This document shows, in pieces, positions 1-11,230 of a stretch of DNA of 64,000 nucleotides. Numbering within the stretch: position 1 is the stretch's first letter; each line of letters starts with the position of its first letter. Under the pieces are notes generated by a model that was not told the DNA's origin, did not search any database, and was given only the letters and a program-made list of their open reading frames with translations. Made by a program: the position numbers and the translations under genes. Origin of the DNA: Pyrrhosoma nymphula (Eukaryota > Arthropoda > Insecta > Odonata > Coenagrionidae); contig OY754329.1 of NCBI GenBank assembly GCA_963573305.1, positions 129,691,422-129,755,421 of the forward strand, read 5' to 3'.

Positions 1-28
1 ATAAGCCCTATCAAAAATATCCGTTTGA

Positions 29-270
29 ATCCACGTGATTTCACATAAGTTTCCATCTGGAAATGTGATTTCCCTGATGGAAACAAGTATTTCCATTTAG
101 AAATTGTTTCATGTCAACATGGAAAAATTTCCCAATCAGAAATGATTGAATCCCACATGATTTAGTACTAGTTCCGCATGGGAAAGTATTTTATTAACAG
201 GAGCAAGTACTTCCAGATGGATATGGTGAAATTCACATGGAAAAAATTCCAATAGAAAATTACCACATAC
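29..270. repeat. Two diverged tandem copies of a ~119-bp unit
   Basis: Both units open with a GAATCC...TGATTT block (29 and 148) and continue with the same order of TTCC/GGAAA words, then AAGTA(T/C)TTCCA, then CATGGAAAAA. The copies differ at many positions, so this is an old tandem duplication. No coding potential is seen. Confidence 0.5.
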
Positions 271-340
271 GATATTCTTTCCTTCTGGCCCATTTGGAAA
301 TGATTTGTATCAGTAGTACCATATCCCAAGTAGCAATATC

Positions 341-500
341 TTCTGAAAAAATTATTTTAAAATATCTTGCAAAAAGTTTTTAAAATCATTTTAAAATTAT
401 TTTAAAATTATTTTGAAAACATATTAACTCTCTCTTTTTTGGATTAAAAATTTTTTTTTCACAAATTTAAAATGATTTTAATATAAGTTTTAAATATTTT
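341..500. repeat. AT-rich low-complexity tract, TTTTAAAAT words
   Basis: The word ATTTTAAAAT(T/C) is reiterated with small variations. The same texture returns at 1226-1330 and 1500-1555, so these may be remnants of one AT-rich satellite-like sequence. Confidence 0.6.
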
Positions 501-980
501 TAACTCTTTAAGAAACTACCCAGTAAACACAAAATGCTGCAGATGCGCATCTGTTGCGCTGCGCAGTAGCGCTGCAGCTACCGCGAGGGCGCTTCTGCAG
601 CGCGTCTAGCACTTCTAAACTTCCCTTTTTTGAATGTCGGATGCGCGGCAAACGGGTGTCAGGAGCGCTGCACAAGCGTGTTACGATCGCTTCAAACTGC
701 AAAAAAAAGGTACACCCGGGCAACATTGTAGTACCTATCTCCGGACCGTATGGACCATCTTCAATCTCACATCTGCACACGGTATGTTTATCTCGCAACT
801 ACTTACGTCATATCCTACTCGCAACTGAAAGTTGCGCTCCAAGAAAGTTGTATATATACGGCCATTCCCGTGCGTAAATGTGTTTGCGAGAAATAACTTA
901 TAAATGTCAATGCCGTGATAGTTTGAGGAAACGTACCATCCAATCACGATAAAAGTTTTCAGGTATTAATTAATTGAAAC
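501..980. other. Short GC-rich patch with palindromes, then ordinary AT-rich sequence
   Basis: Positions 535-605 are crowded with GCGC and CTGCAG words and hold the perfect 14-bp palindrome CAGATGCGCATCTG (540-553). Several short overlapping frames cross the patch on both strands, but none has a recognisable domain. Confidence 0.4.
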
Positions 981-1225
981 CTATGTTGCCACATGACATG
1001 AATATAAAGTCAATATTAATGAGAATAAACAATATTTTTCCAATTGCCACACGTTTCTTACATTTCAATGAAGACGTAACTTACTTGCAGAATGGTTACG
1101 AACGTGAATATGCATGTATAATCAATGTTACGAATGTGGAAATGAGAAAACTGATGAATGTACCAATAAAAGCATAACAATAATTTAGTGTACAGCGGAA
1201 ATTAATTACAAAAAGCTATCAATTT

Positions 1226-1330
1226 TTAAGCTATAATTTTAAAATTATTTCAAAATAATTTTTAATTTGTTTAAAATAATTTTAAAATCATTTTAAAAAT
1301 ATTTTAAAATTATTTTGAAATAATATTCTC
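1226..1330. repeat. AT-rich low-complexity tract, second copy
   Basis: Reiterated TTTTAAAAT(T/C) words as at 341-500, with a shorter patch at 1500-1555. Confidence 0.55.
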
Positions 1331-1559
1331 ATATTATTTTAACATGAAATGTTAAAAAAAGACTTTTCATGCAAATAAATGTCTCAGTACTTCCTACATA
1401 TGCATATATATGTTGTCAACAAATTGAGATGACAGGATACAGAACTTCAATATCATACATTATTTTAAAATCTTGAAAAGTCATGATTTTAGGTATCTTA
1501 TGATATTTTGATTTTAAAATTATTTCAAATCATTTTAAAATCATTTTTCAACATTCTTT

Positions 1560-3139
1560 TGCTACTTGGGATGGATTACGCGCTCTTCATTCTACATAGA
1601 AATTTCCTCAAACAACCCTAAATTACAGAGCGGAGAACGGGGAAAAATTGTGCCATTCTTAGGTAAAGATGACTCTGACCTATGAATTCCCATTTGGATG
1701 AACGGAAGATGATTTTCTATGCAAGATCATACAGATCAAACCGAATCCATAGTGTAAACATGGGGCGGGCACGGTGGAAGTCAGAGGACACTCTCCCCAC
1801 TCGTAAAATTTTGATCACATGGTAGGAAGAGGTCCCAGGTGCGAAAGCGTAAGACTTAAGTCATAGACGACCGGGAAGAGGAATATCAATCGAACGGCTC
1901 TTTGCGGAGAAACCCGCCGGGTGGTTGGCGTTTCTTCGTCCGAGGATTAAGCGAATGGGGTCAATGGAATCCACCGAATTAGCATCGAATAATTCCCATT
2001 TACGTGGTCGGAGCGATTTTTGCCCAAGTACGTACAGACTTGAGCGTGGAGAATGAATTGCTATCATCAGTGGTACATAATTTACATGGTAAAAATGAAA
2101 AAAATCATTGTTAAATTCACATTAAAATGGTAATTTAATAGACATGAATGTACCACATATTTGAATAAAAGCACATTAAGCAGCTTACTATCCACGTGAA
2201 TAATCAGAATTCCGCATCCGACTCTCCTTTTTAGATTTTTAGGGATTCTTAAATAAGATTTCACTGACCTCTCGAGGAAAGTCTATTACCCAACAGAATT
2301 TGTTTAATGCAACGCCCAATTTACTGACGAATGCCACGGGGTACCCACTTGGACGAAAGCGAATCGCTTCCAGCGTCCCCAGCGTTGACCCTTCGAAAAA
2401 AGGGGTTCTTTTTAAATATTTCAGGGAATGCTTTAGAAAGACCTTCTAGAATTCCACATACGAAATTTATTGAGGAGTCCCTCCTGGTTTAGTATACAAG
2501 GAAACAATAACGCTGCTGACCACCATGGTAAGAATGCGAAAGGAGAATTCTGCCTTAATACGGTTGCTTTTTTTCACAAAGCACAAGAGCCGTATTCTTT
2601 AAGCATCTCCCTCAAACAATATAGTACATTCTGGATTACCCGAGGTAATGTAAACTGAGGCCACTAAGGATGATCAAATCTTGGATTATATGGTAGGCTA
2701 ACGAGCGACCAAGAATTACGAAAAACATTAGATATTTCCGCGCTTGGTCATTTTATTACATTTATGGAATAAAATAGAGCTATGATTCCAAATGGAATCA
2801 TTATTCGAATTTTGACGATCGTTTGCATAAATTGAACTAGCTAAAGGTACATACATGGACAGCATACGCATCGGTAGGTACCTCGGCAAACAGATCCTCT
2901 TTAATGTTACTCTCCGCTAACAGAAAGCCTCCGCCAATTGTCCAATGCACAATGGACCTAGAGTAGGCCAGTAAGCTAGTCACTCGAAAGCGATGAATCT
3001 TAATTTTGTTTCCTTCCGCGATCGTGCTATTGTGAATGAAAACTTTCAGCTAAAACTTAGCGCCTATTTTCCGGAAAATATTAAGGTTTCGCCATCTACA
3101 AGGTACCAATTTGAGGCATGGAATTAATGGTAGAGTCAA
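1560..3139. other. Non-coding sequence, nothing recognised
   Basis: Only short frames with stops on both strands. I see no repeat partner elsewhere in the window and no structured RNA. Confidence 0.5.
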
Positions 3140-3480
3140 TAATAGGTGGAACCACACGGTGCGATGGCATAGGGGAATCTTGAAACCATTAAAATGCGTG
3201 ATCGGCCATATTGAATGAATCAATGGTGCAGTGAATACTACCGATACTACGCCGAAAACTCCAATATTAGAAGCGGAAAATTTTCAATACGGTAATTATT
3301 TATCTTATTAATACAAAATGGAAATAATAAAAAACTGCATTATTAATAAATTTTATGGAAGAATTCCATTCGGTAGCAATGCTCAGTGAAACATTTCTTC
3401 ACAAAAAACAAGCTTCACCGTGAACTGAGACATTACTCCCTTCCTTGTTCTATGAGACGCCATTTCCAATGGAATTCATC
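3140..3480 (+). repeat. Dispersed repeat A, copy 1
   Basis: Diverged but collinear with 6418-6765. Shared anchors in order are GGAACCAC, GAA(A/G)CCATTAAAAT, TACGCCGAAAAC, CAAAATGGAAATA, a run of A followed by CAGGCTTCAC or CAAGCTTCAC, and TCCTTGTTC. No reading frame is conserved between copies, so this is probably a non-autonomous interspersed repeat. Confidence 0.55.
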
Positions 3481-5640
3481 CTCTCATATTTCTCCTGAGA
3501 TTTTAGATAAGTATGATCCGACACTGAATTGCAATTGAAATTTAAACATATTTTTTATTTGTCTCGAAGAAATATAGCACAGCACAATGTCAGTCTTATT
3601 GGCTTATATGGGCAAATAAAAATAAGATATTTCGTTTTACAGCAAAATCAGCGCCCTAGTACATCACCGCCAAAATCAGCCCGCTAGCACATCGGACATC
3701 GCATGAAAATTTTCGCCCGCGCCCAAAATGGTCACCAGTTTCCACGGCCCATTCAACCCGCTTCGCGCATACGCAGCGCCAACTTAAAGGTTATGCTCGC
3801 ATCGTAGTCATACACTCGATAAAACGAGACCACGTACACTTCATTCAAAGAATTATCCACTAAGTCTAAGTGTCGGAATTGATCGTTCCGCAAACGTCAC
3901 ATTTCCGTTTCCGTTCTAGCATCCTACTGTCAGACTAATTTAAAATACAAATCCACGTCGGATACCCCACCTAAATGAACAGTTAATTCAAAACATCACG
4001 CTATCTTTGTCGAAGGGAGCGTCATGGACCAGTAACTGATCTGTATCGTCAGTTGTTTACGTCATAATATCGTTCCACTCGAAATTATTGTCACTCGTTA
4101 TGTAGCTACCACCGGTACTACTCCAAACTCTCCAAGAGGAGGAAGATTTGGAGACCACGAGGAGACGTGCGGGAGCAGGTGCTGTTATCTTGAGTCGAGA
4201 GGGATAGAACAGAGAGGGCGCGAATACTCCACCGCGCAGCTGCGAAACGACAATGAGAAACAGCGGAGACGTCCGGCGTAGCACGTAGGGAGCGAATCAA
4301 GAGGAACAGAGTACGTACACAGCGAATCACCTCGAAATCACCTGCAAAAGTGATACAGTGCCTTGCCTTTCGAACTTAAATTGTTCTCGTTCGCGGTACG
4401 CATCTCGAAAAGTTTGTAATGAGAAACATATTTACAGGTACATTCAACTTATGAAAAATCAATCCGCTTCCGGATTCAGAATTTTTGATAATAATTAAAA
4501 TTGCGTCCGTGTTGCTATAAGTGAGCGCATTCGAGAAAAGTTTTATACATTGTTGCTCGCATTAAGTAATCTTTGATACGCTGCATCAGAAAATTATCGA
4601 AGTTCGTATCTCAAGAATAAGTTCGTATCTAACAAGCGTACGCCCGAAATAGTGCTTGTTAATGAGCAAACTTAAACGACATGTAAGTAGTATACCAGAT
4701 CGATGGCTAAGCGGTACTAAGAGGGGGTGCCCGTTAGGAACAATGTTTTTTTTCGACTAAAACTCCCACGTATAGTTTTTTTCCTTGGATTATAGCGCTT
4801 TGGAAGTGTTTGGCTACAAAAAAACCTTACCAGAAATTGGAAGATCCTGGTTTATAATTCTGGTCAAGTCAAATGACAAATTTCCACACATTGGCAAGAG
4901 ACTGGATTTTCTCTCTTGGTGACAGACATGCGAAACAATCTATTCAAAGGGTGTTCCAGGAGGAGTCTACGTAACTTCCGGAGGTGGAAGGTGAGAAAAT
5001 GTTTATAGCATTTTTGGTCCCATGAACACGGGGTCGCAAACTCCTTAGTTACGGAGCTCGAGACACTTGAATCCTTGTACGTGATTGATCGTGGAATCAC
5101 CTAGAGAATCGGTGGGAAAATAAGTGTCTTACATATTTTATTGTTTTCGTTATTGATGATCGAACTCAATTCATTCATCGAGCACGCTTTTAGCCATGTT
5201 GAATAGAGTCCAGTTATTAGCCCTGAAGTAATCGTCGCGTAAGAGGGAATTAGGAGAGAGTTAATTTACCGGGACGCACAGTTTGGAATGAAGAAAAGGT
5301 GTGACCATCGCGGGACGGCCGACAGAAGTGGACCACTGAGTATAGTATGGCTGGCAGCGGGAAGCAAACAGCTTTACATGTAAATAAACTTAAATTAATA
5401 TTTATGAAAAGTATATTTATACATTTATGATAATTACATGAAGCCAACATAGACTGAAAATATTCATATTAAATCACACTATATCCTTCAAGTGAAGTTT
5501 TTGTGAATAACACATTTGGAAGCGCTTATATATGCGCAACCGTGCAACGACTCAACAGTCGGATTAGGGGAGTCGGGTGTCGCGTGGCGTTAGGTTTTCG
5601 CGAGATGTCCATCCATAAGATATGTACCACTTCAAAAAAT
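3481..5640. other. Non-coding sequence with one small tandem duplication
   Basis: A ~28-bp unit beginning AAAATCAGC is present twice at 3644-3700. Moderately GC-rich sequence lies at 4090-4330. Open frames are short, overlap on the same strand, and match nothing I recognise. Confidence 0.4.
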
Positions 5641-6140
5641 ACCACTTCCACCTACACCACCAGTCGCTTCCGACGACCCCCCCCCCTCCCACCAGGAAAG
5701 ACGAGATATGAAAAAAATTGGGTTACGACAACAACAAAAAAGGAGAAGGGATTGATGATGAGGAGCGACGTAGAACAGTCGTTGTCGTCTCTCGCATTCT
5801 GGTCCTCCTCCTCTTCACCCCTCTCACATCCTTTCTCTTTTCTTTCGCCCCTTTATGTCCCGCGAAGCAAGCAGGCCAGCAAGCAAGCTAGCAAAGCAAG
5901 CAGACAAGGCAGTCACAAGGGGTGGAGGTCTCGCCTCTGTTCTCTGAACTCCTATGTCCGCCGCAAGAGGGAAGGGGCGCATGCGCGTTCACAATTTGCG
6001 GACGCGGCATGTTAGTCTGGCTTTTGGGAGTGTGTGGTGTGTGAGCTCTTGAGACCACGCCAGACGTCCTCTCGTGTAGGGAAGGGGTGGGTTGAGTGAG
6101 TTTTGCGCGTCTGGGTTGCGAAAAGGAAAAAAAACCGACC
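5640..6140. other. GC-rich low-complexity island with AAGC microsatellite
   Basis: Contains a C run near 5681, pyrimidine-rich blocks, and an irregular GCAAGC repeat at 5866-5912. A plus-strand frame of about 170 codons crosses it, but its translation is dominated by Ser, Arg, Lys and Pro runs expected from the base composition. It has no ATG-plus-context support, so I do not call it a gene. Confidence 0.45.
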
Positions 6141-6417
6141 ATCGCCCATTACTACGCCATTATTTCACACACAACATAAGGTTCCCATCACATGCCAGGG
6201 AATGAGCCAAAGATTTCCCCAAGTCGATTCGAAATAACAAAGAGTCGAGATAAGAGAGCATCCAAAGACTATACTTAACTCTCTCGACTCGAACGTCGAT
6301 TAAAACGTCGATATTCAATGAAAAGAGGGACCGAAGAATGCTTTTGTTATAATTTTTTTAAATTGAAAAGACTGGTCCACATGCACTTCTGTGGGAACCA
6401 TGGATCAAAGAGAAGAG

Positions 6418-6765
6418 CTGATGGAACCACGAGAAAAGACTGCACATGGGAACCTTGAAGCCATTAAAATCGCAATCGGGCATATTCAATGGATCTGCAG
6501 GGTAGTAATAATACGCCGAAAACACATATGTTAGAGGCGCAATTTACGCCATACCGTAGTTATTCATCAAAATATTGCAAAATGGAAATATTTTCCAAAA
6601 ATAACTGAATTATTCGTGAAATTCACAGGCAAATTCCGCACGATTACCACGTGGATTATTCTTTACAAAAAAAAACAGGCTTCACATTCGCGCATCAATA
6701 CACCACATACTCATAGGACTTATGTCTGCTGTTGATAAATGTCCTTGTTCCATTTGTTTAGTAAA
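6418..6765 (+). repeat. Dispersed repeat A, copy 2
   Basis: Collinear with 3140-3480 over the whole length. A short piece of the same sequence may also lie at 11195-11240 (GAAGCCATCAAAATTCGCA). It ends about 90 bp before the 3' end of the LINE at 6857. Confidence 0.55.
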
Positions 6766-6856
6766 GTTCCATAAAAATATCAGTAATTTCAGGAAGAAAT
6801 GATCTACCCAACATGGCTATCGCATGAAGGTACCAAGGATTTATTCATTCATTACA

Positions 6857-8222
6857 GTAATCTACCGGTTAGAGGTAGGTTGTGATGAAAGTCAGAGAAT
6901 ATCCAACGAACTCTTACACGTGCTGTGCCCTTTCTACCTCTTGTATTTCTTTCTTCATCTCAGCATAAGTCCTACCTTTCTTCATCCCGTCCAAAAAATC
7001 GATTCTCTTCCTTCCCCTTCCCCGCTTACCCAACATCCTTCCCTCTATCACGACCTTCAGCAAACCATCGTCCCTCATTACCCCTTCCAGCCACCTACCC
7101 TGCCTTCCCCTAATCTCATCTATAAGTTTCCTCTCCTCGCCCACCATGTCAAGCACTTCCTCATTTGTCTTCCTTTCCGTCCAACGCACCTTCTCCATCC
7201 TCCTCCACACCCACATCTCAAAAGCCTTCAGCCTATTTTCGTCTTCCTTTCTCAAGGTCCACGTTTCTGCCCCACACAATGCCACACTCCATATCAAGCT
7301 CTTTACTAGCCTCTTTTTTACATCCTTACTTAAGGTCCCCGTCATCAGCTCCCTTCTATTATTGAACGCTTCCTTCGCTAGCGCTATTCTCCTCCTAATG
7401 TCTTTGCTACTATGTCCTCTTTCTTCTAGCGTACTACCCAAGTAATTAAATTGTTCTACTTGCTCCAGTTTGTGACTTCCTACTCTTATCACCAGCTTCG
7501 CTTTCTTTGTCCTTCCAAATCTCATTACTTTTGTTTTCCTATTATTTATCTTCATTCCGTATTTCTCACACTGCTTTTCCAGTGCATCTACTAAAGTTTG
7601 AAGTCCTTTCGATGACCGACTCACCAACGCCTGGTCGTCTGCGAATTTAACCGACTTTATCCACTGGCCTCCTACTTTCATTCCCACGTCTAGCTCATCC
7701 CATGCCTCTCTTACCATTTCCTCAGAATAGATGTTAAAAAGTAAAGGCGACAACGGGCACCCTTGCCGCACCCCGCGACCTATAACTGCCCACCCTGATT
7801 CACCGTCCGCTACCCTTACATGAGCCCTCTGCCCCATATATAAGTTTCGGATGAGTCTCCTATCACGCCAATCTATTCCTATTTTCCCCAGTATCTGCAT
7901 TAGTTTCTCCCAGTTTACTCTGTCAAACGCCTTTTCGAAATCTACAAAACAAGCGAAAACATCCTGATTATGCTCTATGTTTCTATCTATAAGTGTCCTC
8001 ATTACCGCAATCGCATCTCTGGTTCCCCTCCCCTTCCTAAACCCAAATTGGTCATCGCCTAAATAGCACTTTGCTCTGCTCTCCAACCTTCTATTTAGTA
8101 TTCTAAGCAACACTTTTGCTGCGTGTGAAATTAAACTGATTGTTCTATACTCCTCGCATTCTGACGCTTTCTTCTTCTTCGGGATAGGTATTAATACTGT
8201 TTTCAGATTACCATTGGAAAAA
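6857..8222 (-). mobile_element. LINE family A, 5'-truncated copy with intact RT frame
   Basis: Non-LTR retrotransposon lying on the minus strand. The 5' truncation is near 8220. The 3' untranslated region runs from the stop at 6914 to a terminus near 6857 that reads TAACCGGTAGATTAC on the element strand. The same 3' end recurs at 16702, 17197 and 24970, which fixes it as the true terminus. The tail is short and A/T-rich (TAATGAATGAATAAA), not a long poly(A). I did not find a target-site duplication. Confidence 0.9.
6914..8215 (-). CDS. LINE-encoded reverse transcriptase, C-terminal two thirds of ORF2 (partial)
   Basis: Uninterrupted frame of about 434 codons encoding the reverse transcriptase of a non-LTR retrotransposon, the enzyme that copies the element RNA into DNA at a nicked target. 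No ATG opens it; it simply begins at the truncation point, so endonuclease and any ORF1 are missing. The N-terminal end has the fingers block KTVLIPIPKK. Numbering from 8113, domain A is FVDFEKAFDRVNW (~56-68), the conserved turn is RQGCPLSPLLFNIY (~116-129), and the catalytic FADD stands at ~157-160. KINNRKTKVM (~188-197) and FNYLGSTL (~222-229) follow. The C-terminal tail includes ETWTLRKEDENRLKAFEMW. All expected catalytic aspartates are present and there is no frameshift, so this copy is the youngest LINE in the window. Clade (RTE-like or other) is not settled. It is probably inactive because it lacks a 5' end. Confidence 0.9.
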   Translation of the reverse strand, partial: NGNLKTVLIPIPKKKKASECEEYRTISLISHAAKVLLRILNRRLESRAKCYLGDDQFGFRKGRGTRDAIAVMRTLIDRNIEHNQDVFACFVDFEKAFDRVNWEKLMQILGKIGIDWRDRRLIRNLYMGQRAHVRVADGESGWAVIGRGVRQGCPLSPLLFNIYSEEMVREAWDELDVGMKVGGQWIKSVKFADDQALVSRSSKGLQTLVDALEKQCEKYGMKINNRKTKVMRFGRTKKAKLVIRVGSHKLEQVEQFNYLGSTLEERGHSSKDIRRRIALAKEAFNNRRELMTGTLSKDVKKRLVKSLIWSVALCGAETWTLRKEDENRLKAFEMWVWRRMEKVRWTERKTNEEVLDMVGEERKLIDEIRGRQGRWLEGVMRDDGLLKVVIEGRMLGKRGRGRKRIDFLDGMKKGRTYAEMKKEIQEVERAQHV

Positions 8223-8660
8223 AATGATTTATGGTTTTCGTATCTTTAGGTTAATTAAAAACCGTACTGATGTAACTGCTCGCTAGCTGTTACCAGACTC
8301 TTCTTCTAATAGAATGAATGCCCATTCTCGAAATAAACACTCACAAACTCATATAAAAAAACACTCAAGGCAAAACCCCTGCATGGATGCGCGCAGCGCG
8401 CGTCAAGCTTTTGAAAATGGAATCCTATTCGCGAGAGCGAGACAGACTGGAATCGAATGGGTGAGACGTTTGTGAGGAGTGTGGGAGGGAAGTGGGCAAA
8501 ATAAGAGAGCGCGGAAGATTATGCGACGCGCGGAGACAGACAAAAGAAGGCGGTAAGCAGCGCCCGCGCGCTCTGGTGATAGGCGGCGGAGAGTGAATTG
8601 AGCGGGAAATGTGTGTGTGTGGGAGAGAGGAGAGAGAGAGAGAGGATTGCGAGATTGCTT
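8223..8660. repeat. GC-rich patch ending in a GT/GA microsatellite
   Basis: Sequence at 8390-8600 is rich in GCGCG and purine runs. It ends with (GT)n at about 8610-8622 and (GA)n at 8623-8643. A minus-strand frame over it encodes only Ser/Pro/His-rich low-complexity sequence. Confidence 0.5.
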
Positions 8661-9959
8661 CACTTCAAAATTACCGCTTCAATTTCTCTCGGACATGAAT
8701 TACGTTCGTTAAGCCAGTAAAGCCTGAGGCGGCATGAATGGCGTACCTATTTACGAGAAGGCGTATTTTATTTTTGGCTGTCAGTGTACCGGTCTAAGGA
8801 GGGCTGAAAATTCTTCCTAAAGGAATATGAAAATTATAATTTATTAAAGCATACTTTTCTTAAAAAACGATAAAACCTAAATTAAACAATTATGGCCAAA
8901 TTGTACAAAAATGAAATATTTTACTGTCACCCGACTTATGTCGCTGTGCAAAATTTCGTCACTGTAATACGCTGGTAAATGATTTAAAGTAGGTACGTTT
9001 TCAAGACTTGAGGATACGGCAGTACAATTATAAGTTACAGGAAATCATGGAAAATATCCAGTATTACGAATTAACTTCAAGAGACAGTACTTGAAAAAAC
9101 TACGAGCAGGTTTCGGTTAAGTTGTCATAGAATAGACGCGCCCAACTCCCGTTTTGCTACATTCGATAAAATGATAAAACCTAATGTTGATCAATTATCT
9201 TTCTTCTCGCATTCGGCAGCTTAAACGCTATTGGAGATAATTTTTTTGACAGTTTCAGATCGGACGTTCAATGAAACAGCAAAATTGCATTTCACTGAAG
9301 AGAGGAGTTATTTGATAGGAGACAGATTGCAGCGCTCGCGACGCAACGAGAAAGCTGCGATCGAAATACAAAGAAAACTTCGTTCGCATTGGTCTTCAGT
9401 TTTAACATCCCATCTTCAAAATGATAAACGAACCAATTCCAGCAGTGATTGAGATAGGTATCTAACGGCATAACTTTGAAAAAATAAATGAATTACATTA
9501 AAAAATGACAATTGCAGAACAAGATTATGACCTGAGCTGGATTAAAGCCTAACGGACATTTTTCTACTTATTTCACCTTTTACGCTACTTATACTAATTG
9601 CTTAACTACAATGTATTCTCTAAAAAAATATTAACTTAATAATAACAACCTATTCTCTTACTTGAACCTTTGAAAAGCCACGTATTACAAAAAGAAATAT
9701 TGATATTGCAATTTTCCACTGGATAAAGATTTACTGCGACCGATACCGTGTTCAAGATAATAGCGCAGTTGACAGTTCGAAATGCAGCCAATCAGTAAAC
9801 ACGTCCAATGCCGTTTGGGGAAGGGAATTACGTGACTGAAGAATCCAAGATGGTGGCCTTTGTTAAAATCATGCGATCGTGAAAAAATTATTCACTCTTC
9901 ATTTCTTTCTAGGCCAAATCAGTATATTGCAACCGCGCTAACTCTTCAATTTACTACAT
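8661..9959. other. Non-coding sequence, nothing recognised
   Basis: A 74-codon plus-strand frame begins at ATG 9231 and has a polar, coding-like composition, but I see no domain, splice context or repeat match. The rest is AT-rich without structure. Confidence 0.4.
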
Positions 9960-10430
9960 CATCATCACCAGGTGAAGAAGGGACCCGCATGATTGTCATG
10001 TCGCCCTGTACATCCGAAACAGACTACAATCAAAGTGCCACTTTTTTGCTAAACGCTTAAGATATATGCTTCGTAAACTCAGGATGCCTTCAAGGTTACC
10101 TCTATTTATCCGAATGAGACTTCAGCCAAAGTCAAACTCTTTTTGTCACGTAATATTTATACACTGTACCTAATCACAGGTTGTTTCCAAGATTATCTCA
10201 GTACATCCGAATTAGACTAACACCAAAGTTAAACTTATTTGTCAAGAAATATCCATGTATTGTAATCAAAGGTTGCTACAAAGATTTTCTCCGTGTATCC
10301 GATGGGCCTTCTGCCAAGTCTAACTTTTTTTAAGACACTTAAAAGAGTTAGGCTTATAAACTAAGGTCGCTTCCATGGTTATCCCCGTATATCCGATTGA
10401 AAAAACACCCTGGAGGTGAAATGTACGATA
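9960..10430 (+). repeat. Diverged ~95-bp tandem repeat, about five units
   Basis: The anchor (T/C)ATCCGA recurs at 10011, 10107, 10204, 10296 and 10390, a spacing of 92-97 bp. Each unit also has a GGTT or GGTC block before it (AGGTTACC, AGGTTGTT, AGGTTGCT, AGGTCGCT). After it comes a (G/T)CCAAAGT-like block followed by a T run. Units are strongly diverged, so this is an old satellite fragment. Confidence 0.65.
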
Positions 10431-10689
10431 TTTAGTACATTTAGATGTATATTGCGGGCATTCGCCATATTTTTAGCCATTCTCTTTGACGAGCCGCATG
10501 TTTGGAAGTCGTACAAAAGGAAAATCGTGCGAATTGTTAAGACCTAACACCAATCAATAAACTTAAGGATAGAAACCATTAATGCGAAAAAAAACTGGTC
10601 GTCTATGGTCGAATAATTAAAAATGACATGACTCCATCCAGTTTTGTTCGAATCATAATCGATCAAATGATAGTCCGTCAACTATCAAT

Positions 10690-11230
10690 TTGTTCGAATT
10701 CGGCTTCATACACACGTTCCAAGAGCTCGTATCTTTTTTTTTTTTTTATTTTACCGCGGGACAGCGGTTTTTATATTTCGTAAGTTCGTCGGCATTGCGT
10801 TGGGAATGTAGACCGGGCTCCAACTCCTTCCGTCGATGGACTGCGCGGTTGCATCGATTGGCAACCCGTGTCATACGTGACAATCCCTTTCTTGCCCCAC
10901 CCTCCCCAAACATCATCTCCGTTTCATCTGTCACCCCTCCCCCTTTTCCTCCTCCCCATCTTCCCCGACTGTCTCAGCACTCCCCCAATCCACTGACCCA
11001 GAAATTGGTCATTCTCTCGACTTTTATGCCACTTGAGTAGACCTCGATCCGGGGGGGATTTGGCGAAGGACCACGGCAGACGAGGAAAAGAGAAGAGAAT
11101 TTTCTTGGGAAGGGAGAGTGAGTAGATTGTTGGGTTTCGGAGAATGGAAGGAAGGAATACAAATGGAAACTTCCGACGGGATAGCACACAGGAAAGTACA
11201 GAAGCCATCAAAATTCGCATTCAGCCTTGT
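10690..11230. other. Poly(T) tract and pyrimidine-rich island
   Basis: A ~15-nt T run lies near 10734. At 10870-11000 the plus strand is C/T-rich and around 11040-11160 it becomes purine-rich. Reading frames over it (up to 116 codons) are Pro/Ser/Phe-rich by composition only. Confidence 0.4.

Noticed and set aside
1226..1330. Bacterial-style or CRISPR-like repeat array
   Set aside because: The repeated AT words have no constant length, spacing or unique spacers; simple low-complexity sequence.
5503..6015. 170-codon plus-strand frame as a gene
   Set aside because: Translation is low-complexity and follows the GC and purine bias; it has no ATG-supported context and no domain.
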